Origin: Patescibacteria group bacterium
GTDB taxonomy: Bacteria; Patescibacteriota; Gracilibacteria; UBA1369
Length of the DNA stretch: 64,000 bases
NCBI GenBank assembly: GCA_963169655.1
Contig: CAUJCM010000001.1
Coordinates: 62,001-126,000 of the forward strand
Reading direction: 5' to 3'
A program made the translations under genes and the position numbers. Of this stretch, positions 43,668 to 54,207 are shown one piece after another; position 1 is the stretch's first letter; each line of letters starts with the position of its first letter. The notes below the pieces were generated by a model. The model was not told the DNA's origin and searched no databases. It saw only the letters and a list, made by a program, of their open reading frames with translations.

Positions 43668-44687
43668 TTAAAATTTAGAAGCAATTAATTCAGCTATTTC
43701 TAGTGTTCTTGTTGAGTATCCCCATTCATTGTCATACCAAGCAAAAACTTTTACTAAATTATTTTGCATAACTAAAGTAGATAATCCATCAACAATAGCT
43801 GATCGCGAATCTTTTTTATAGTCAATGGATACAAGTGGCTCATTAGAAAAGCCTAAAATACCTTGTAATTCTCCTTTTTCTGCTTCTTTTAGCAAATTAT
43901 TAACTTCTTCGACAGAAGTATTTCTTGATGCTAAAAAGGTAAAATCAAGGATGGATACAGCAGATACAGGAACTCGGATGGAATGTCCGTTTAATTTTCC
44001 ATTTAGTCCTGGAATGATTAGACCAATAGCGTTTGCTGCTCCAGTTGTTGTTGGAATTATGGATTGAGCAGCTGCTCTAGCTCTTCTTGGATCTTTATGT
44101 TCAAGATCTTGTAATCTTTGGTCATTAGTATATGAATGAACAGTGGTCATTAACCCGTGTTCAATGCCAATAGATTTGTGTAAAACTTTTACTATTGGAG
44201 CAAGACAATTGGTAGTACAAGAAGCATTTGATACAAGATGATGCTGTTCTGGATTATAATCACTTTCATTGACACCCATTAATATAGTGGCATCCATATT
44301 TTTTCCAAGTGCTGATAATAGGACTTTTTTGGCACCAGCTTGAAGATGTTTACTTGCATTTTCTCTGTCTGTAAAAACTCCTGTACTTTCAATTACAATA
44401 TCGATATTTAGATCTTTCCAAGGTAATTCTGCTGGATCTTTTACTTGTAAATATTGAATTTCTTTACCATTTACTTTGATGACATTGTCATTTGGACATG
44501 ATACATCTGCGTCTAGTGTCCCAAAGTTAGAATCGTATTTTAGTAAGTGAGCTGAGGTTTGGTTATTTCCAAGATTATTTACTGCAACAATATCTAATGG
44601 TTCACCTTTTTCCAGATTAATTCGGAAAATTTGTCTTCCGATTCTTCCAAATCCATTAATAGCGACTTTTGGTTTATTATTTGACAT
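43668..44687 (-). CDS. gap: Glyceraldehyde-3-phosphate dehydrogenase
   Basis: VAINGFGRIGRQIFR, SNASCTTNCLAPIVKVL, WYDNEWGYSTRTLE. Confidence 0.97.
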   Translation of the reverse strand: MSNNKPKVAINGFGRIGRQIFRINLEKGEPLDIVAVNNLGNNQTSAHLLKYDSNFGTLDADVSCPNDNVIKVNGKEIQYLQVKDPAELPWKDLNIDIVIESTGVFTDRENASKHLQAGAKKVLLSALGKNMDATILMGVNESDYNPEQHHLVSNASCTTNCLAPIVKVLHKSIGIEHGLMTTVHSYTNDQRLQDLEHKDPRRARAAAQSIIPTTTGAANAIGLIIPGLNGKLNGHSIRVPVSAVSILDFTFLASRNTSVEEVNNLLKEAEKGELQGILGFSNEPLVSIDYKKDSRSAIVDGLSTLVMQNNLVKVFAWYDNEWGYSTRTLEIAELIASKF

Positions 44688-44913
44688 AGTTTTATATTTA
44701 TTTTTATATAGCTATACTTTATCATAAAATGGCTCCTTATTCAATTGTGGTATTAAATAAAACATTTGAATTTTGCATCAAAAAACTATGCAATAAGAAT
44801 ATAAGGCGACAAGAGTTTTTGTTTTTATCCGATTTTCTTTACTGTTAGCTCAAAGATTAATCTCAAAAGTCTTTTTAGTATAAAAAACTTGTACTATCTT
44901 GTTCAAATTCTTT

Positions 44914-44940
44914 GACAGTTCGCTTTTGTGGCTATAATTT
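44914..44940 (+). promoter_or_regulatory. Candidate sigma70-type promoter for rsmH
   Basis: TTGACA - 15 bp - TATAAT (short spacer). Confidence 0.55.
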
Positions 44941-45008
44941 AAGCATATACACTTCGTTCAAAAAAATTATACATAACCGAATAGAAGTTTTGATCAATAG
45001 CTAAAACT

Positions 45009-45938
45009 ATGCAAGAAAAACAAAAACATATACCAGTTTTACTTGATGAAGTTATAAATTCTTTAAATTTAGCTGATGGTAAAATTTTAGTGGATGGTAC
45101 TTTGGGACTTGGAGGGTATTCCGAAAAAGCTTTAAGTAGTTTTAAAGGTATTAAGATTGTTGCTTTTGATTTAGATCAAGAAAATTTAAATTTGGCTAAG
45201 GAAAGACTTTATAAATATCATCAACAAATTACTTTTATTCATGATAATTTTGCTAATTTAAAAGAAAATTTGGAGGATTTAGGTATTGAGAAGATTGATG
45301 CTTTGATGCTTGATTTAGGTATTGCCTCGACCCAAGTTGATATTGCTGAAAAAGGGTTTTCTTTCAATAAGGAAGGATATTTAGATATGAGATTTGATAA
45401 AAGTCAGCATTTAACAGCAAAAGACATTGTTAATAATTATGACTTAAATGCTCTAGTTAAGATTTTTAGAGAATTTGGTGAGGAAAAATCTGCTTTTAAA
45501 ATTGCTAAGGAAATTGTAAATCGTAGAAAGATACAAAAATTTGAGAATACAAAAGAATTGGCTGAATTGATTGAGAAAGTTAAAGGAGTTAGTAAAGGGA
45601 AAATTCATCCTGCTACGCAAGTTTTTCAAGCCTTGAGAATAGCAGTTAATCAAGAATTGGATAATTTGAAAAAAATATTGGAAGATTCAGTTGATTTTTT
45701 AGGTCCAAAAGCGCGGGTAGCTGTTGTGTCGTATCACTCGCTAGAAGATAAGATTGTCAAAGATTTTTATAGAGAAAACTCTCGTGAATTTGTTAATTTG
45801 CCTAATGAATTAACTACTACTTATTTGATTCCAAAGTTTAGGGTTATCACAAAAAAACCGATTAGTCCTAGCAAAGATGAGGTTAATTTTAACCCAAGAG
45901 CGAGGAGTGCAAAATTAAGGGTGGTAGAAAAAATTTAA
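45009..45938 (+). CDS. rsmH: 16S rRNA (cytosine(1402)-N(4))-methyltransferase RsmH/MraW
   Basis: HIPVLLDEVINSLNL...DGTLGLGGYSEKAL...GFSFNKEGYLDMRFD...ATQVFQALRIAVNQEL. Confidence 0.96.
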   Translation: MQEKQKHIPVLLDEVINSLNLADGKILVDGTLGLGGYSEKALSSFKGIKIVAFDLDQENLNLAKERLYKYHQQITFIHDNFANLKENLEDLGIEKIDALMLDLGIASTQVDIAEKGFSFNKEGYLDMRFDKSQHLTAKDIVNNYDLNALVKIFREFGEEKSAFKIAKEIVNRRKIQKFENTKELAELIEKVKGVSKGKIHPATQVFQALRIAVNQELDNLKKILEDSVDFLGPKARVAVVSYHSLEDKIVKDFYRENSREFVNLPNELTTTYLIPKFRVITKKPISPSKDEVNFNPRARSAKLRVVEKI

Positions 45939-45968
45939 AAAATAAAAGAAAAATAAATTAAAATAAAA

Positions 45969-46370
45969 ATGAGTAAAATTTTAGTAGGTAATAGTCCATA
46001 TAGGACAATGTTTCGACAAGAAAGAATTAATCAGTCACAAAGTAAAGTGAAAGAAGCAGTAATGACTAGAGAAATTGTGAAGATTGAGATCAATTCGTTT
46101 ACTATTATGATTATTTTATTTATTTTAGTATTTGTTTTGGGAGGAATTTATTTGATGAATTTTAATGATAATGAGACTAAAGGGTATATTTTGAAAAGAT
46201 TGGAATTGTCACAACAGGAATTAATAGATCAAAATAATTTAAAAAATATAGCATTGGCTGATGCGAAAGCGATGAATCAGATGATTGAAAGTGGCTCATT
46301 AGATAGAATGAGAAAACCTGGTGAAGTAGAATATATTTTTGGAGATAGTATTTTGGCAAAGGCTAATTAA
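45969..46370 (+). CDS. FtsL-like single-TM coiled-coil protein
   Basis: One TM helix followed by KGYILKRLELSQQELIDQNN...SLDRMRKPGEVEYI; position after rsmH as in dcw clusters. Confidence 0.65.
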   Translation: MSKILVGNSPYRTMFRQERINQSQSKVKEAVMTREIVKIEINSFTIMIILFILVFVLGGIYLMNFNDNETKGYILKRLELSQQELIDQNNLKNIALADAKAMNQMIESGSLDRMRKPGEVEYIFGDSILAKAN

Positions 46371-46491
46371 TTTCTATTTTAAAACTTGAGTTCTTGGCAT
46401 AATTTGTTGCTTGTCGCAATTTAATTTTATTTTATTATGTAGTAATGTTTACTGCGATTTTGAGTTATACATTTATATTTAAATTAAAAGA

Positions 46492-47058
46492 TTGATTAAT
46501 AGTCAGAATAAATCAGATATTGAGGAGCTAGTGATTAGATTTCAGAATGGAGAGAAAGAAGCTTTCAGTGAGATCTATCAATTTTTTGTAGAGAAAGTTT
46601 ATAAATATTTCTTTTTTAAAACAACACAAGAAGAAGCCTTAGATTTGACTGAAACAGTGTTTTTGAAAGTATGGGATAATATTAGAAAATATCAAAAGAA
46701 GAAAGGTGCATCTTTTTCTGCATGGATATTTACTATTGCTAGAAATTTATTGATTGATCATTATCGTAATCACAAAGAATTTACTGAACTGACTAATTTA
46801 GAACCTGATAAAAAACAAGATAATCAGCCAATTTTTAATACTGAAAGGGTTTTGAGTAGAGATTATTTAAAAAAGGCTTTAGGTAAATTAAAAGAGAGTT
46901 ATAGCGAAATTGTTGTTTTGGCATTTTTAAATGATTTAAGCAATGAGGAGATTGCATATTTATTAAATAAAAATGAGGGGACCGTAAGAGTTCTTAAATT
47001 TAGAGCTTTAAAAGAATTAAAAAAAATTCTTTTGGAAATGGGGATTAAGTATGAGTAA
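46492..47058 (+). CDS. RNA polymerase sigma factor, ECF-like (regions 2 and 4); TTG start
   Basis: GASFSAWIFTIARNLLIDHYRNHK (region 2), AFLNDLSNEEIAYLLNKNEGTVRVLKFRALKELKK (region 4 HTH). Confidence 0.92.
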   Translation: MINSQNKSDIEELVIRFQNGEKEAFSEIYQFFVEKVYKYFFFKTTQEEALDLTETVFLKVWDNIRKYQKKKGASFSAWIFTIARNLLIDHYRNHKEFTELTNLEPDKKQDNQPIFNTERVLSRDYLKKALGKLKESYSEIVVLAFLNDLSNEEIAYLLNKNEGTVRVLKFRALKELKKILLEMGIKYE

Positions 47059-47109
47059 CAAAATTAGAATTTTTCCGTTAGTAAAAGTGTAAATCAATAA
47101 AAAATATTA

Positions 47110-49122
47110 ATGTTTGGATGGTTACGAAAAATTAGTAAAGATCGAAGTGGTTTGAATAACCATCAAAATATTATTGATGATTTGAAATTGATTTCTGGAG
47201 AAAAATTTTTGAATGAAGATCAAAAATCTTTTTTGTTTAGTGAGATTAAAGAAACAATTGATTGGCTAGAAAAACCAGAAATTGTGACAATTGGTTTCCA
47301 AGATAATTTATTAAATCAGAAACAGAAGCAGTTGATTTTCCAATCGATTATGGAGAGAATAGATAGTATTGAAAAGCCTTGGTTATGGGCTTTTAGAACC
47401 TGGAAATCAGTTATTGCAAGTATGATGATTGTAATTTTTGTTTTTACAGCTTTGGTGTTAATGCCTTTTAATGTATCAGTAACCAAGGCTAATAAGTGGA
47501 CTTTTTTAGAAGATGTTCAAGGTCAGGTTTTTGTTAATAGAAATGGAAAAACTTTTAGTGTGGATAAAGATTTTGTTTTGCAAGAGGGAGATTTGTTATT
47601 TACTGAAGAAAATAGTTTTGTGATAATTCGATATTTAGATGATTCGGTTACTAGAATGGGAGCAAATACATCTTTAGAAATAAAAAAATTATATATTTAT
47701 CCTGAAGATTCTTCTAAAACAGAGATTTTAATTGATTTATCTTCAGGTCAAATTTGGAATTCAGTTTATAATTTGATAGATAAAGATTCTCGTTTTTCTG
47801 TTGAAACTAAAACAACAGTAGCAAATGTGACAAATAGTGCAGCTTTTACTATGACATTTTCTGATTTAGGTACTGAATTAATGGTTTTTGAGAATGTTGT
47901 AGATATTAGCAGGAAATCTGTTCATATTAGTAGTGTTCAACCGGTAATAGCTGGTTATAAAGCTCAAGTAAATTTTGAACCAATTATGGTTTCTGGGAAT
48001 AATTATGATGTTTTGATTCAAAAAAATGATGAAATTAAAAGTGATTGGGTGACTACTAATTTAGATTTAGATAAAAAACATCAAGATAAATTAAAAAAAG
48101 AGAATTTAGAATTATCTAATACAAAGAAAACTGATGCAATTTTGATTGCTTCAAGTGATAAAGATCAAAAAACATTTAATAAGCCAGAATTAGAAGATGC
48201 TAAACAAAAATTTGTGACTGCACAAAAAAGTTTTATAGAAGCTCAAGATTTATTGAGTAAGTCTAATATGAATAATAATTATCGTTATCAAGCAAATCCT
48301 TTATTGATTCAATATAAAACTGTGATTCGTGAGATTATGCAAGATTATGAAAAGTTGAAGAATGTTGATGCTGAGCAATCTGATCTATTGTTTAATTTAA
48401 TGAAAGAAGAAGTAAACACTTATCGTAAAAATTTAAATATTATTTTGCCAAATGATAAGTTATATCCAGCAAAAGATACTATTAATACTGCGAGTTTATT
48501 ATTGACCAGGTCAACAAAAGAAAAAGAAATAGTATTATTAGATCTCTCAAGAGGAAGATTGTATGAAGTTCAAAAACAAATTGATCAAAATAGTATTAGA
48601 GGTGCAGAATCTTCTTTGAGACTTTATTTAAATACTTTGGACGATTTGTTGAAATTATTAGGTCAGTCACAGGATGTAGATATTCAAGCTGAATTATATC
48701 AATTATTAGAAGATCAAATTAAGCAATTTGCTCAATTGTCTGCGATTGAAAAAGAGCTAATTGATAAAAATTATTTGAAGATGGCATTTGTGGTGAAAGA
48801 AGCTAAGGTAGATAGTGCTAAGAAAATTTATGATATAATTGTTTTGTTTGGAAGTAAAAAAGTACCATTTGAATTAATTTTGGAATTTTATAATGTATTG
48901 GATTTATATTTTGAAAATGGTGATTTTAAAGATTCTACTTTAAAATATTTGGAAGAGATTTTGTCACAATATGATGAATATAAATATTGGAAAATTACTG
49001 AAAGTATTAAAAAAGATGATGATTTAGATTTGATTGGAGATTTAGAAAGTACTGGAGAGGTAGAAATCGTAGTTAATAATGATAAAATAATTTTTTCTAA
49101 ATCAGCTTTGAAGGAAGATTAG
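47110..49122 (+). CDS. FecR-domain transmembrane protein, probable cognate regulator of the ECF sigma factor
   Basis: TM SVIASMMIVIFVFTALVLMPF, FecR-like DVQGQVFVNRNGKTFSV...LQEGDLLFTEENSFVIIRYLDDSVTRMGANTSLEI; long C-terminal coiled-coil-like region. Confidence 0.75.
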   Translation: MFGWLRKISKDRSGLNNHQNIIDDLKLISGEKFLNEDQKSFLFSEIKETIDWLEKPEIVTIGFQDNLLNQKQKQLIFQSIMERIDSIEKPWLWAFRTWKSVIASMMIVIFVFTALVLMPFNVSVTKANKWTFLEDVQGQVFVNRNGKTFSVDKDFVLQEGDLLFTEENSFVIIRYLDDSVTRMGANTSLEIKKLYIYPEDSSKTEILIDLSSGQIWNSVYNLIDKDSRFSVETKTTVANVTNSAAFTMTFSDLGTELMVFENVVDISRKSVHISSVQPVIAGYKAQVNFEPIMVSGNNYDVLIQKNDEIKSDWVTTNLDLDKKHQDKLKKENLELSNTKKTDAILIASSDKDQKTFNKPELEDAKQKFVTAQKSFIEAQDLLSKSNMNNNYRYQANPLLIQYKTVIREIMQDYEKLKNVDAEQSDLLFNLMKEEVNTYRKNLNIILPNDKLYPAKDTINTASLLLTRSTKEKEIVLLDLSRGRLYEVQKQIDQNSIRGAESSLRLYLNTLDDLLKLLGQSQDVDIQAELYQLLEDQIKQFAQLSAIEKELIDKNYLKMAFVVKEAKVDSAKKIYDIIVLFGSKKVPFELILEFYNVLDLYFENGDFKDSTLKYLEEILSQYDEYKYWKITESIKKDDDLDLIGDLESTGEVEIVVNNDKIIFSKSALKED

Positions 49123-49261
49123 ATTTTAAGTTAGGTTTGATTGGATATGGAAAAGCAAGGATAATTCAAAAGGTTATCTTGTCATTGAATAAATGAGAAA
49201 GATATATAGAAAGTGATTATGTATTTTCTTGTAAATGAGTAGAATATATTTTAAATAAATT

Positions 49262-50323
49262 TTACAATACGCTTAATAAAATTCCAAGAATTACTGTAAA
49301 ACCACCTATAATCCAAAAACGCATAACAACAGTAGCTTCATTCCATCCTAGTTTTTCAAAGTGATGATGAAGTGGAGCTATTAAAAATACTTTTTTACCA
49401 TTTCTTAATTTTTTGGAAGTGATTTGAATGATTACAGAAATAGTTTCAATTACAAAAACAAAACCAATAATTGGTAAAATAATTATTGAATCAGTCATCA
49501 TAGCAATTACTCCAAGGGTTGCCCCAAGTGATATTGCACCGGTATCTCCCATATAAAATTTAGCTGGCATAATATTGAACCAGAGGAAACCAATGATCGA
49601 TCCAGCAATAACTGTACAAAAAGCTGATAAAATGAATAAACCTTTAAAATAAGCAATTGCTGCAAATGCAAAAAAGCACATGGTTAAAAGTCCTCCAGCT
49701 AATCCATCCAGTCCATCTGTAATATTTACAGCATTAGCAGTTGCCGTGATGATAAAAATGAAAAGAGGAATATACCAAAAGCCTATACTTAAGTCGCCAA
49801 GTAATGGGATATGAATACTATTATAGCCGAGTTTAAAATAGAACCACAGGCTTCCGAGAGTAGCAAATAATGTGAGTAATAAGAATTTAGGTTTAATATC
49901 AATCCCTTTACTTTTTCCATGTCCTTTTAAATTCATATAATCATCAATTGCTCCGAGTATGGCTGTCACAATTAAGCTGAAAATTGGGAGTAAAGTCTCA
50001 CGACGACTGAATAATGAATGTTCTGTGAAATTTAACCATGAAGAAAGACTTGAAAGTAAAACTATTAATAAAGTAGTTCCCCAAATAATAATGCCTCCCA
50101 TTGTTGGAGTTCCTGCTTTTTTAGAATGTAATTCTTTAAAAATAACAGCTTCTTCTCCTGTTGAAGCTTTGTCTCTTAATTGTTTACCAATTTTATATTT
50201 GTGTAGCACTTTAATTAATTGAGGTGCTAGTAATAAAGAGATTAAAAATGCTAAGATTAATGATCCAAAAATTAAAGTTAAGTATCTAAAATTTTGTGTG
50301 ATAAAAAGTATTTGATTATTCAT
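49262..50323 (-). CDS. mraY: Phospho-N-acetylmuramoyl-pentapeptide-transferase; start moved to MNNQ (ORF track start 50383)
   Basis: KKAGTPTMGGIIIW, NAVNITDGLDGLAGG, YMGDTGAISLG, PLHHHFEKLGW. Confidence 0.95.
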   Translation of the reverse strand: MNNQILFITQNFRYLTLIFGSLILAFLISLLLAPQLIKVLHKYKIGKQLRDKASTGEEAVIFKELHSKKAGTPTMGGIIIWGTTLLIVLLSSLSSWLNFTEHSLFSRRETLLPIFSLIVTAILGAIDDYMNLKGHGKSKGIDIKPKFLLLTLFATLGSLWFYFKLGYNSIHIPLLGDLSIGFWYIPLFIFIITATANAVNITDGLDGLAGGLLTMCFFAFAAIAYFKGLFILSAFCTVIAGSIIGFLWFNIMPAKFYMGDTGAISLGATLGVIAMMTDSIIILPIIGFVFVIETISVIIQITSKKLRNGKKVFLIAPLHHHFEKLGWNEATVVMRFWIIGGFTVILGILLSVL

Positions 50324-50330
50324 ATTTGTT

Positions 50331-51221
50331 TTATTGCCATTGATAATTATCAAAAATCCACTGCGATAAGACTTTGCTTTCATTAAAGCGATTTGGACTA
50401 TTGAGTAAAATATTTACTATTTTATTTCCTGATGGAGATTCTACAATGCTAATGAAACATTGACCAGCTAAATCTGTTGTTCCAGTTTTTAGACCTAAAA
50501 CTTTGAGATAACTGTTTAAAATTCCATTGGTTGTATTATATTTATGTTGGAATTTTCCGTCTATAGATTCTGATATTCCTTCAGTGAGTAAAGCATATTC
50601 TTTAATAATAGGATATTTATATATTTGTCTTACTAATAAGCTCAAATCATAAGCAGTTGTATAGTGTTCATCTTCATCAAAGCCAGTTGAATTAATGTAA
50701 TGAGTGTTAAACATTTCTAATTCTTGTGCTTTTTTATTCATTTTATCAGCAAATTCTTCCATATCTTGACTGTCATAAAAAGCTGCTGCTAAAGCTGCGT
50801 CATTGGCAGACTTAACTATCATACCCTTGATTAATTCTTTTAATAAAATTTTTTCATTAGCTAATAAATTCATTTTTGCTGGTTCGATATCAGTACTTCT
50901 TGGATCTATTGTGACAATATTATTAATTTGATGGTTTTCTAATATGATTAAAATTGTCATTAATTTGGTGAGGCTGGCCATTGGTAGTTTTTCATTTTCA
51001 TTTTGAGCAAATAGAGTTTTCCCAGTAGCTAAATCAAAACTATAAATTGCCTTAGCATCAATGATTGGTCCTTTATTATTAGTAATTTTTTGAGGGTAAG
51101 GAGAAACTTCTTGAATTAAAGGAGGTGTAATTGCAAAATCTGCTAATTTATTTTGAATGTCCTGCCCACTTGGGCTAGTGAGATTGTTTATAGCTATCAG
51201 ACTGAGTAAGGACATTAACAT
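50331..51221 (-). CDS. D-alanyl-D-alanine carboxypeptidase (peptidase S11)
   Basis: SLTKLM (SxxK), KSANDAALA (SxN), LKTGTTDLAG (KTG). Confidence 0.93.
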   Translation of the reverse strand: MLMSLLSLIAINNLTSPSGQDIQNKLADFAITPPLIQEVSPYPQKITNNKGPIIDAKAIYSFDLATGKTLFAQNENEKLPMASLTKLMTILIILENHQINNIVTIDPRSTDIEPAKMNLLANEKILLKELIKGMIVKSANDAALAAAFYDSQDMEEFADKMNKKAQELEMFNTHYINSTGFDEDEHYTTAYDLSLLVRQIYKYPIIKEYALLTEGISESIDGKFQHKYNTTNGILNSYLKVLGLKTGTTDLAGQCFISIVESPSGNKIVNILLNSPNRFNESKVLSQWIFDNYQWQ

Positions 51222-51230
51222 AATTATTTT

Positions 51231-52967
51231 TTAGTTTGAATTTTTTTCGATAGAATCTAAATTTGTATTGGATGTGCTGGTTGAATCATTTATATTGACT
51301 GATTCAGTGGAAGGTTGACTTTGCTTATTATTAATATCAATGTTTTGTTTTGGAATAGAGTTTTCAATATTTGAATCTGAATTGGTTGAAGTTATTGGTT
51401 TCTCATTGCTATTTGATGATAAATCGTCTTTTTGATTTATGTTCTTTTGAGAAGTGTCAGTTTGATTTGAACTGTTTTCTTCTTGAATATTTAAAAGATC
51501 ATTATTATCTGCTGTTCCATCACTGATTGGAGTTAAATATAGTAATTTATCAAATGGATCTGTAGTAGTAATAGTTTTATAGTCTGCACCTAATTCAATG
51601 ACTATTTTTGAATTTTGTCTTTTTTCATTTTCTAAATATTCTACTGGAATACCTTCTTTGATTGGAGCTTTAATTATGTTTTGAATAATAGATATATCAC
51701 TTGGAATATGAGAATTACCTTGCTCATCAATAATTGGATTGTAATATATATTTGTTGTTTCAATATTTCGATTTGTGGCATTGCCATAATATACTACTTC
51801 TAAACATTCTTGACTGAGTCTGTTTAAATAACTGTAAGCTAGTCCAGAAACTTTGGTTCCATTTAATATTTGTATATCACTGAATTGATCTACATTTCCG
51901 TAAAAATACTGGGTGATAAAATTTTGAATATATTTGAAATCATTGCCTGCAGGGAGTAGAACTGCTGCCCCACCAAAATATTCTCTGTTTGGTGTGTAAA
52001 GAAATCCTCCACAGCTAGTAAAGTCATCTGAAAAAACACGAGATTCAATGTTTTTTCTGTCAATATCTTGTGAAATTTTTGCTAATTGAATGATTTCAGT
52101 AATAGAGAGATTTGTCTCAAGACTATCAGCAATAGTATTGTATAAACTTTGAATTTTATTGGAGTCTGTTAAAATATTTAAATCGAGAGCTTTTTCTTTA
52201 ATGGCTGTTAATAATTGTTGTTGTCGATAAGCCCTGTCAAAGTCACTAGTACTATGTCTGCTTCTGGCAAATTTTAAGGCTGTTTCACCGTCGAGGTCTT
52301 GAATACCGGCTTTAAGTGAGAAAGTGGTATATTGAATTGTTTGTCCAAGTGGATATTGTGTATCATAAATTGGTTTTTCAACATCAATGGTAACACCCCC
52401 CAAAGTGTCGATGATTTTTACAAAACCTTGAAAATCAACTTTAACATAATATTGAATTGGCACTCCAACTATCTGACTGATTTCTTTGGTAAAATCTTTC
52501 ATTGCTAAAGAAGAATCTTTTTTATTTTTTTGATAGAAAGTGTCATATAATTTATTAATTCTTTGCCCTCCTAATTCTTTACTATCAATATATAAATCTC
52601 TTGGGATGGAGATCATTTTTACTTTGTTGGTTTTCTCGTTGAGGCTGGCGATAATAATAGTATCAGTTAAATTTCCTCCATCATGATTTTCACCACCAAC
52701 ACCAACTAATAAAAAGTTAGTTTGTTTTTTTGTATCTTGTTGAAGATTAGTTCCAAAAGAAAATATTACAGATTTAAAGTCTAAACTTTTAACAAATTTA
52801 AAAGTGAGAATAAATAAGCAAATAATAATTATTAACCCAATTGGAATAATTGCCCAATTAGGGAAGTTGGAAAGTTGAAAATTTTCAAAATAATTTTGAG
52901 GTATCTTTTGCTCTTTTCTTTCTTTTTCCTGAAAATATTTTCTAATTTTTCTTTTTTTAAAATTCAT
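51231..52967 (-). CDS. LytR-CpsA-Psr (LCP) family protein with LytR_C-like domain
   Basis: TDTIIIASLNEKTNKVKMISIPRDLYID...VDFQGFVKIIDTLGGVTIDVEKPI...DGETALKFARSRHSTSDFDRAYRQQQLL. Confidence 0.95.
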   Translation of the reverse strand: MNFKKRKIRKYFQEKERKEQKIPQNYFENFQLSNFPNWAIIPIGLIIIICLFILTFKFVKSLDFKSVIFSFGTNLQQDTKKQTNFLLVGVGGENHDGGNLTDTIIIASLNEKTNKVKMISIPRDLYIDSKELGGQRINKLYDTFYQKNKKDSSLAMKDFTKEISQIVGVPIQYYVKVDFQGFVKIIDTLGGVTIDVEKPIYDTQYPLGQTIQYTTFSLKAGIQDLDGETALKFARSRHSTSDFDRAYRQQQLLTAIKEKALDLNILTDSNKIQSLYNTIADSLETNLSITEIIQLAKISQDIDRKNIESRVFSDDFTSCGGFLYTPNREYFGGAAVLLPAGNDFKYIQNFITQYFYGNVDQFSDIQILNGTKVSGLAYSYLNRLSQECLEVVYYGNATNRNIETTNIYYNPIIDEQGNSHIPSDISIIQNIIKAPIKEGIPVEYLENEKRQNSKIVIELGADYKTITTTDPFDKLLYLTPISDGTADNNDLLNIQEENSSNQTDTSQKNINQKDDLSSNSNEKPITSTNSDSNIENSIPKQNIDINNKQSQPSTESVNINDSTSTSNTNLDSIEKNSN

Positions 52968-53113
52968 ATTTTGGCTTTGATTTAAATGAAAAATGAGTTT
53001 TGTTTGTATTTTGAAATTATTGTCGCTATTTTAAACAAAAATGTAGTTTGACGCCAGGATATTTTGAATATACTATCCAAAAGCAAAATTGCTTATATCT
53101 TAAATATAAAATT

Positions 53114-54088
53114 ATGGCAAACAAGAAAAAAACTTTATTAGTTTCTGGAATGTTGATGTTAAGTATTGGCTTAACAGCATGTCAAACAGATTCTTCAGAT
53201 TCTATTTTATCACCAAAAAATGAAGAAGCTCCAGAAGTAACTTTACAACATGCAATGGTTAAAATGTCAGACGTTAAATCTTATGGGTTTGATGTAACAA
53301 TGTCTGGAGATTTAAATGGCCCAACTGGAGAAACTCCTGAAAAAGTTGGATTTAATTTTAATTTAAATGGTGGTGTTGATATGGTAAAAGTTGAAGATCC
53401 AAGATTAAATTTGAATATGAAGGGAGCTTTTAATGCTGATAAAGATAAAGCAGATGCTGAATTTCAATTAAGATTCAATAAAGATGCAGTTTATGCTAAC
53501 TTAGTAGCTTTAAATGGTTCAGGTGAAATGGAAATGCCAGAAGAATTTAAAACTATGTTGATTAATAAATGGTGGACTTTACCAATACCTCCTGAATTTT
53601 TAGTAGAATTAAAAAATTCTATGCCAGAAAATAATGAAGAAAATTTAACTCCTGAGCAAAAACAAATTAAAGATTTGGTTGAAAAAACTCAATTTTTTAA
53701 GAATGTAAAAAGAGTTGGAAATGAAAAAGTTGCAGGAGAAGAAAGTGCTCATTTTACAGCAGATTTTGATAAAGAGGCATTTGCTAATTTTGTTGAAGGG
53801 GTTTCTAAAATTCAAGGTGAAGAGTTTACAGATACTGATAGAGAAGATTTAAAAAAAGGTTTAGAATCTATTAATTTCTCTGGTGATTTATTTGTAGGTT
53901 CTAAGAGCGGGTTAATTAATAAAGTGAAAGGAACAATTAATCTTAATGATAAAGAAAAATCAGGTGTTGCGGGTAAAGTTCAATTAGAAGTATCTATTTC
54001 AAATATTAATAAACCAGTTGTTATTGAAGTTCCAGAAAATGCAGAAGAAGTTCCAATGGAAGCTTTAAGTTCATTGTTTTCAATGTAA
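53114..54088 (+). CDS. Lipoprotein (LppX/DUF6612-like); start moved to MANKKK
   Basis: Lipobox MLSIGLTAC; FSGDLFVGSKSGLINKVKGTINL. Confidence 0.75.
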   Translation: MANKKKTLLVSGMLMLSIGLTACQTDSSDSILSPKNEEAPEVTLQHAMVKMSDVKSYGFDVTMSGDLNGPTGETPEKVGFNFNLNGGVDMVKVEDPRLNLNMKGAFNADKDKADAEFQLRFNKDAVYANLVALNGSGEMEMPEEFKTMLINKWWTLPIPPEFLVELKNSMPENNEENLTPEQKQIKDLVEKTQFFKNVKRVGNEKVAGEESAHFTADFDKEAFANFVEGVSKIQGEEFTDTDREDLKKGLESINFSGDLFVGSKSGLINKVKGTINLNDKEKSGVAGKVQLEVSISNINKPVVIEVPENAEEVPMEALSSLFSM

Positions 54089-54107
54089 TATCAAAATTGA
54101 TTTAATT

Positions 54108-54138
54108 AAAAGAGACCTTAAATTTTAAGGTCTCTTTT
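54108..54138 (+). terminator. Intrinsic terminator after lipoprotein gene
   Basis: aaaagagaccttaaa/ttttaaggtctctttttg long perfect hairpin with T tract. Confidence 0.9.
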
Positions 54139-54207
54139 TGTGATTGAGTTTAGAGAGATTTAAAATAATTTAAGTTATAATTTAATTAAAAACTTTATTT
54201 TTAGTTA

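Noticed and set aside
45453-46359. Minus-strand ORFs 45453-45653 and 46177-46359 inside rsmH and the FtsL-like gene
   Set aside because: Antisense to coding genes with no recognisable domain; composition artefact of AT-rich DNA.
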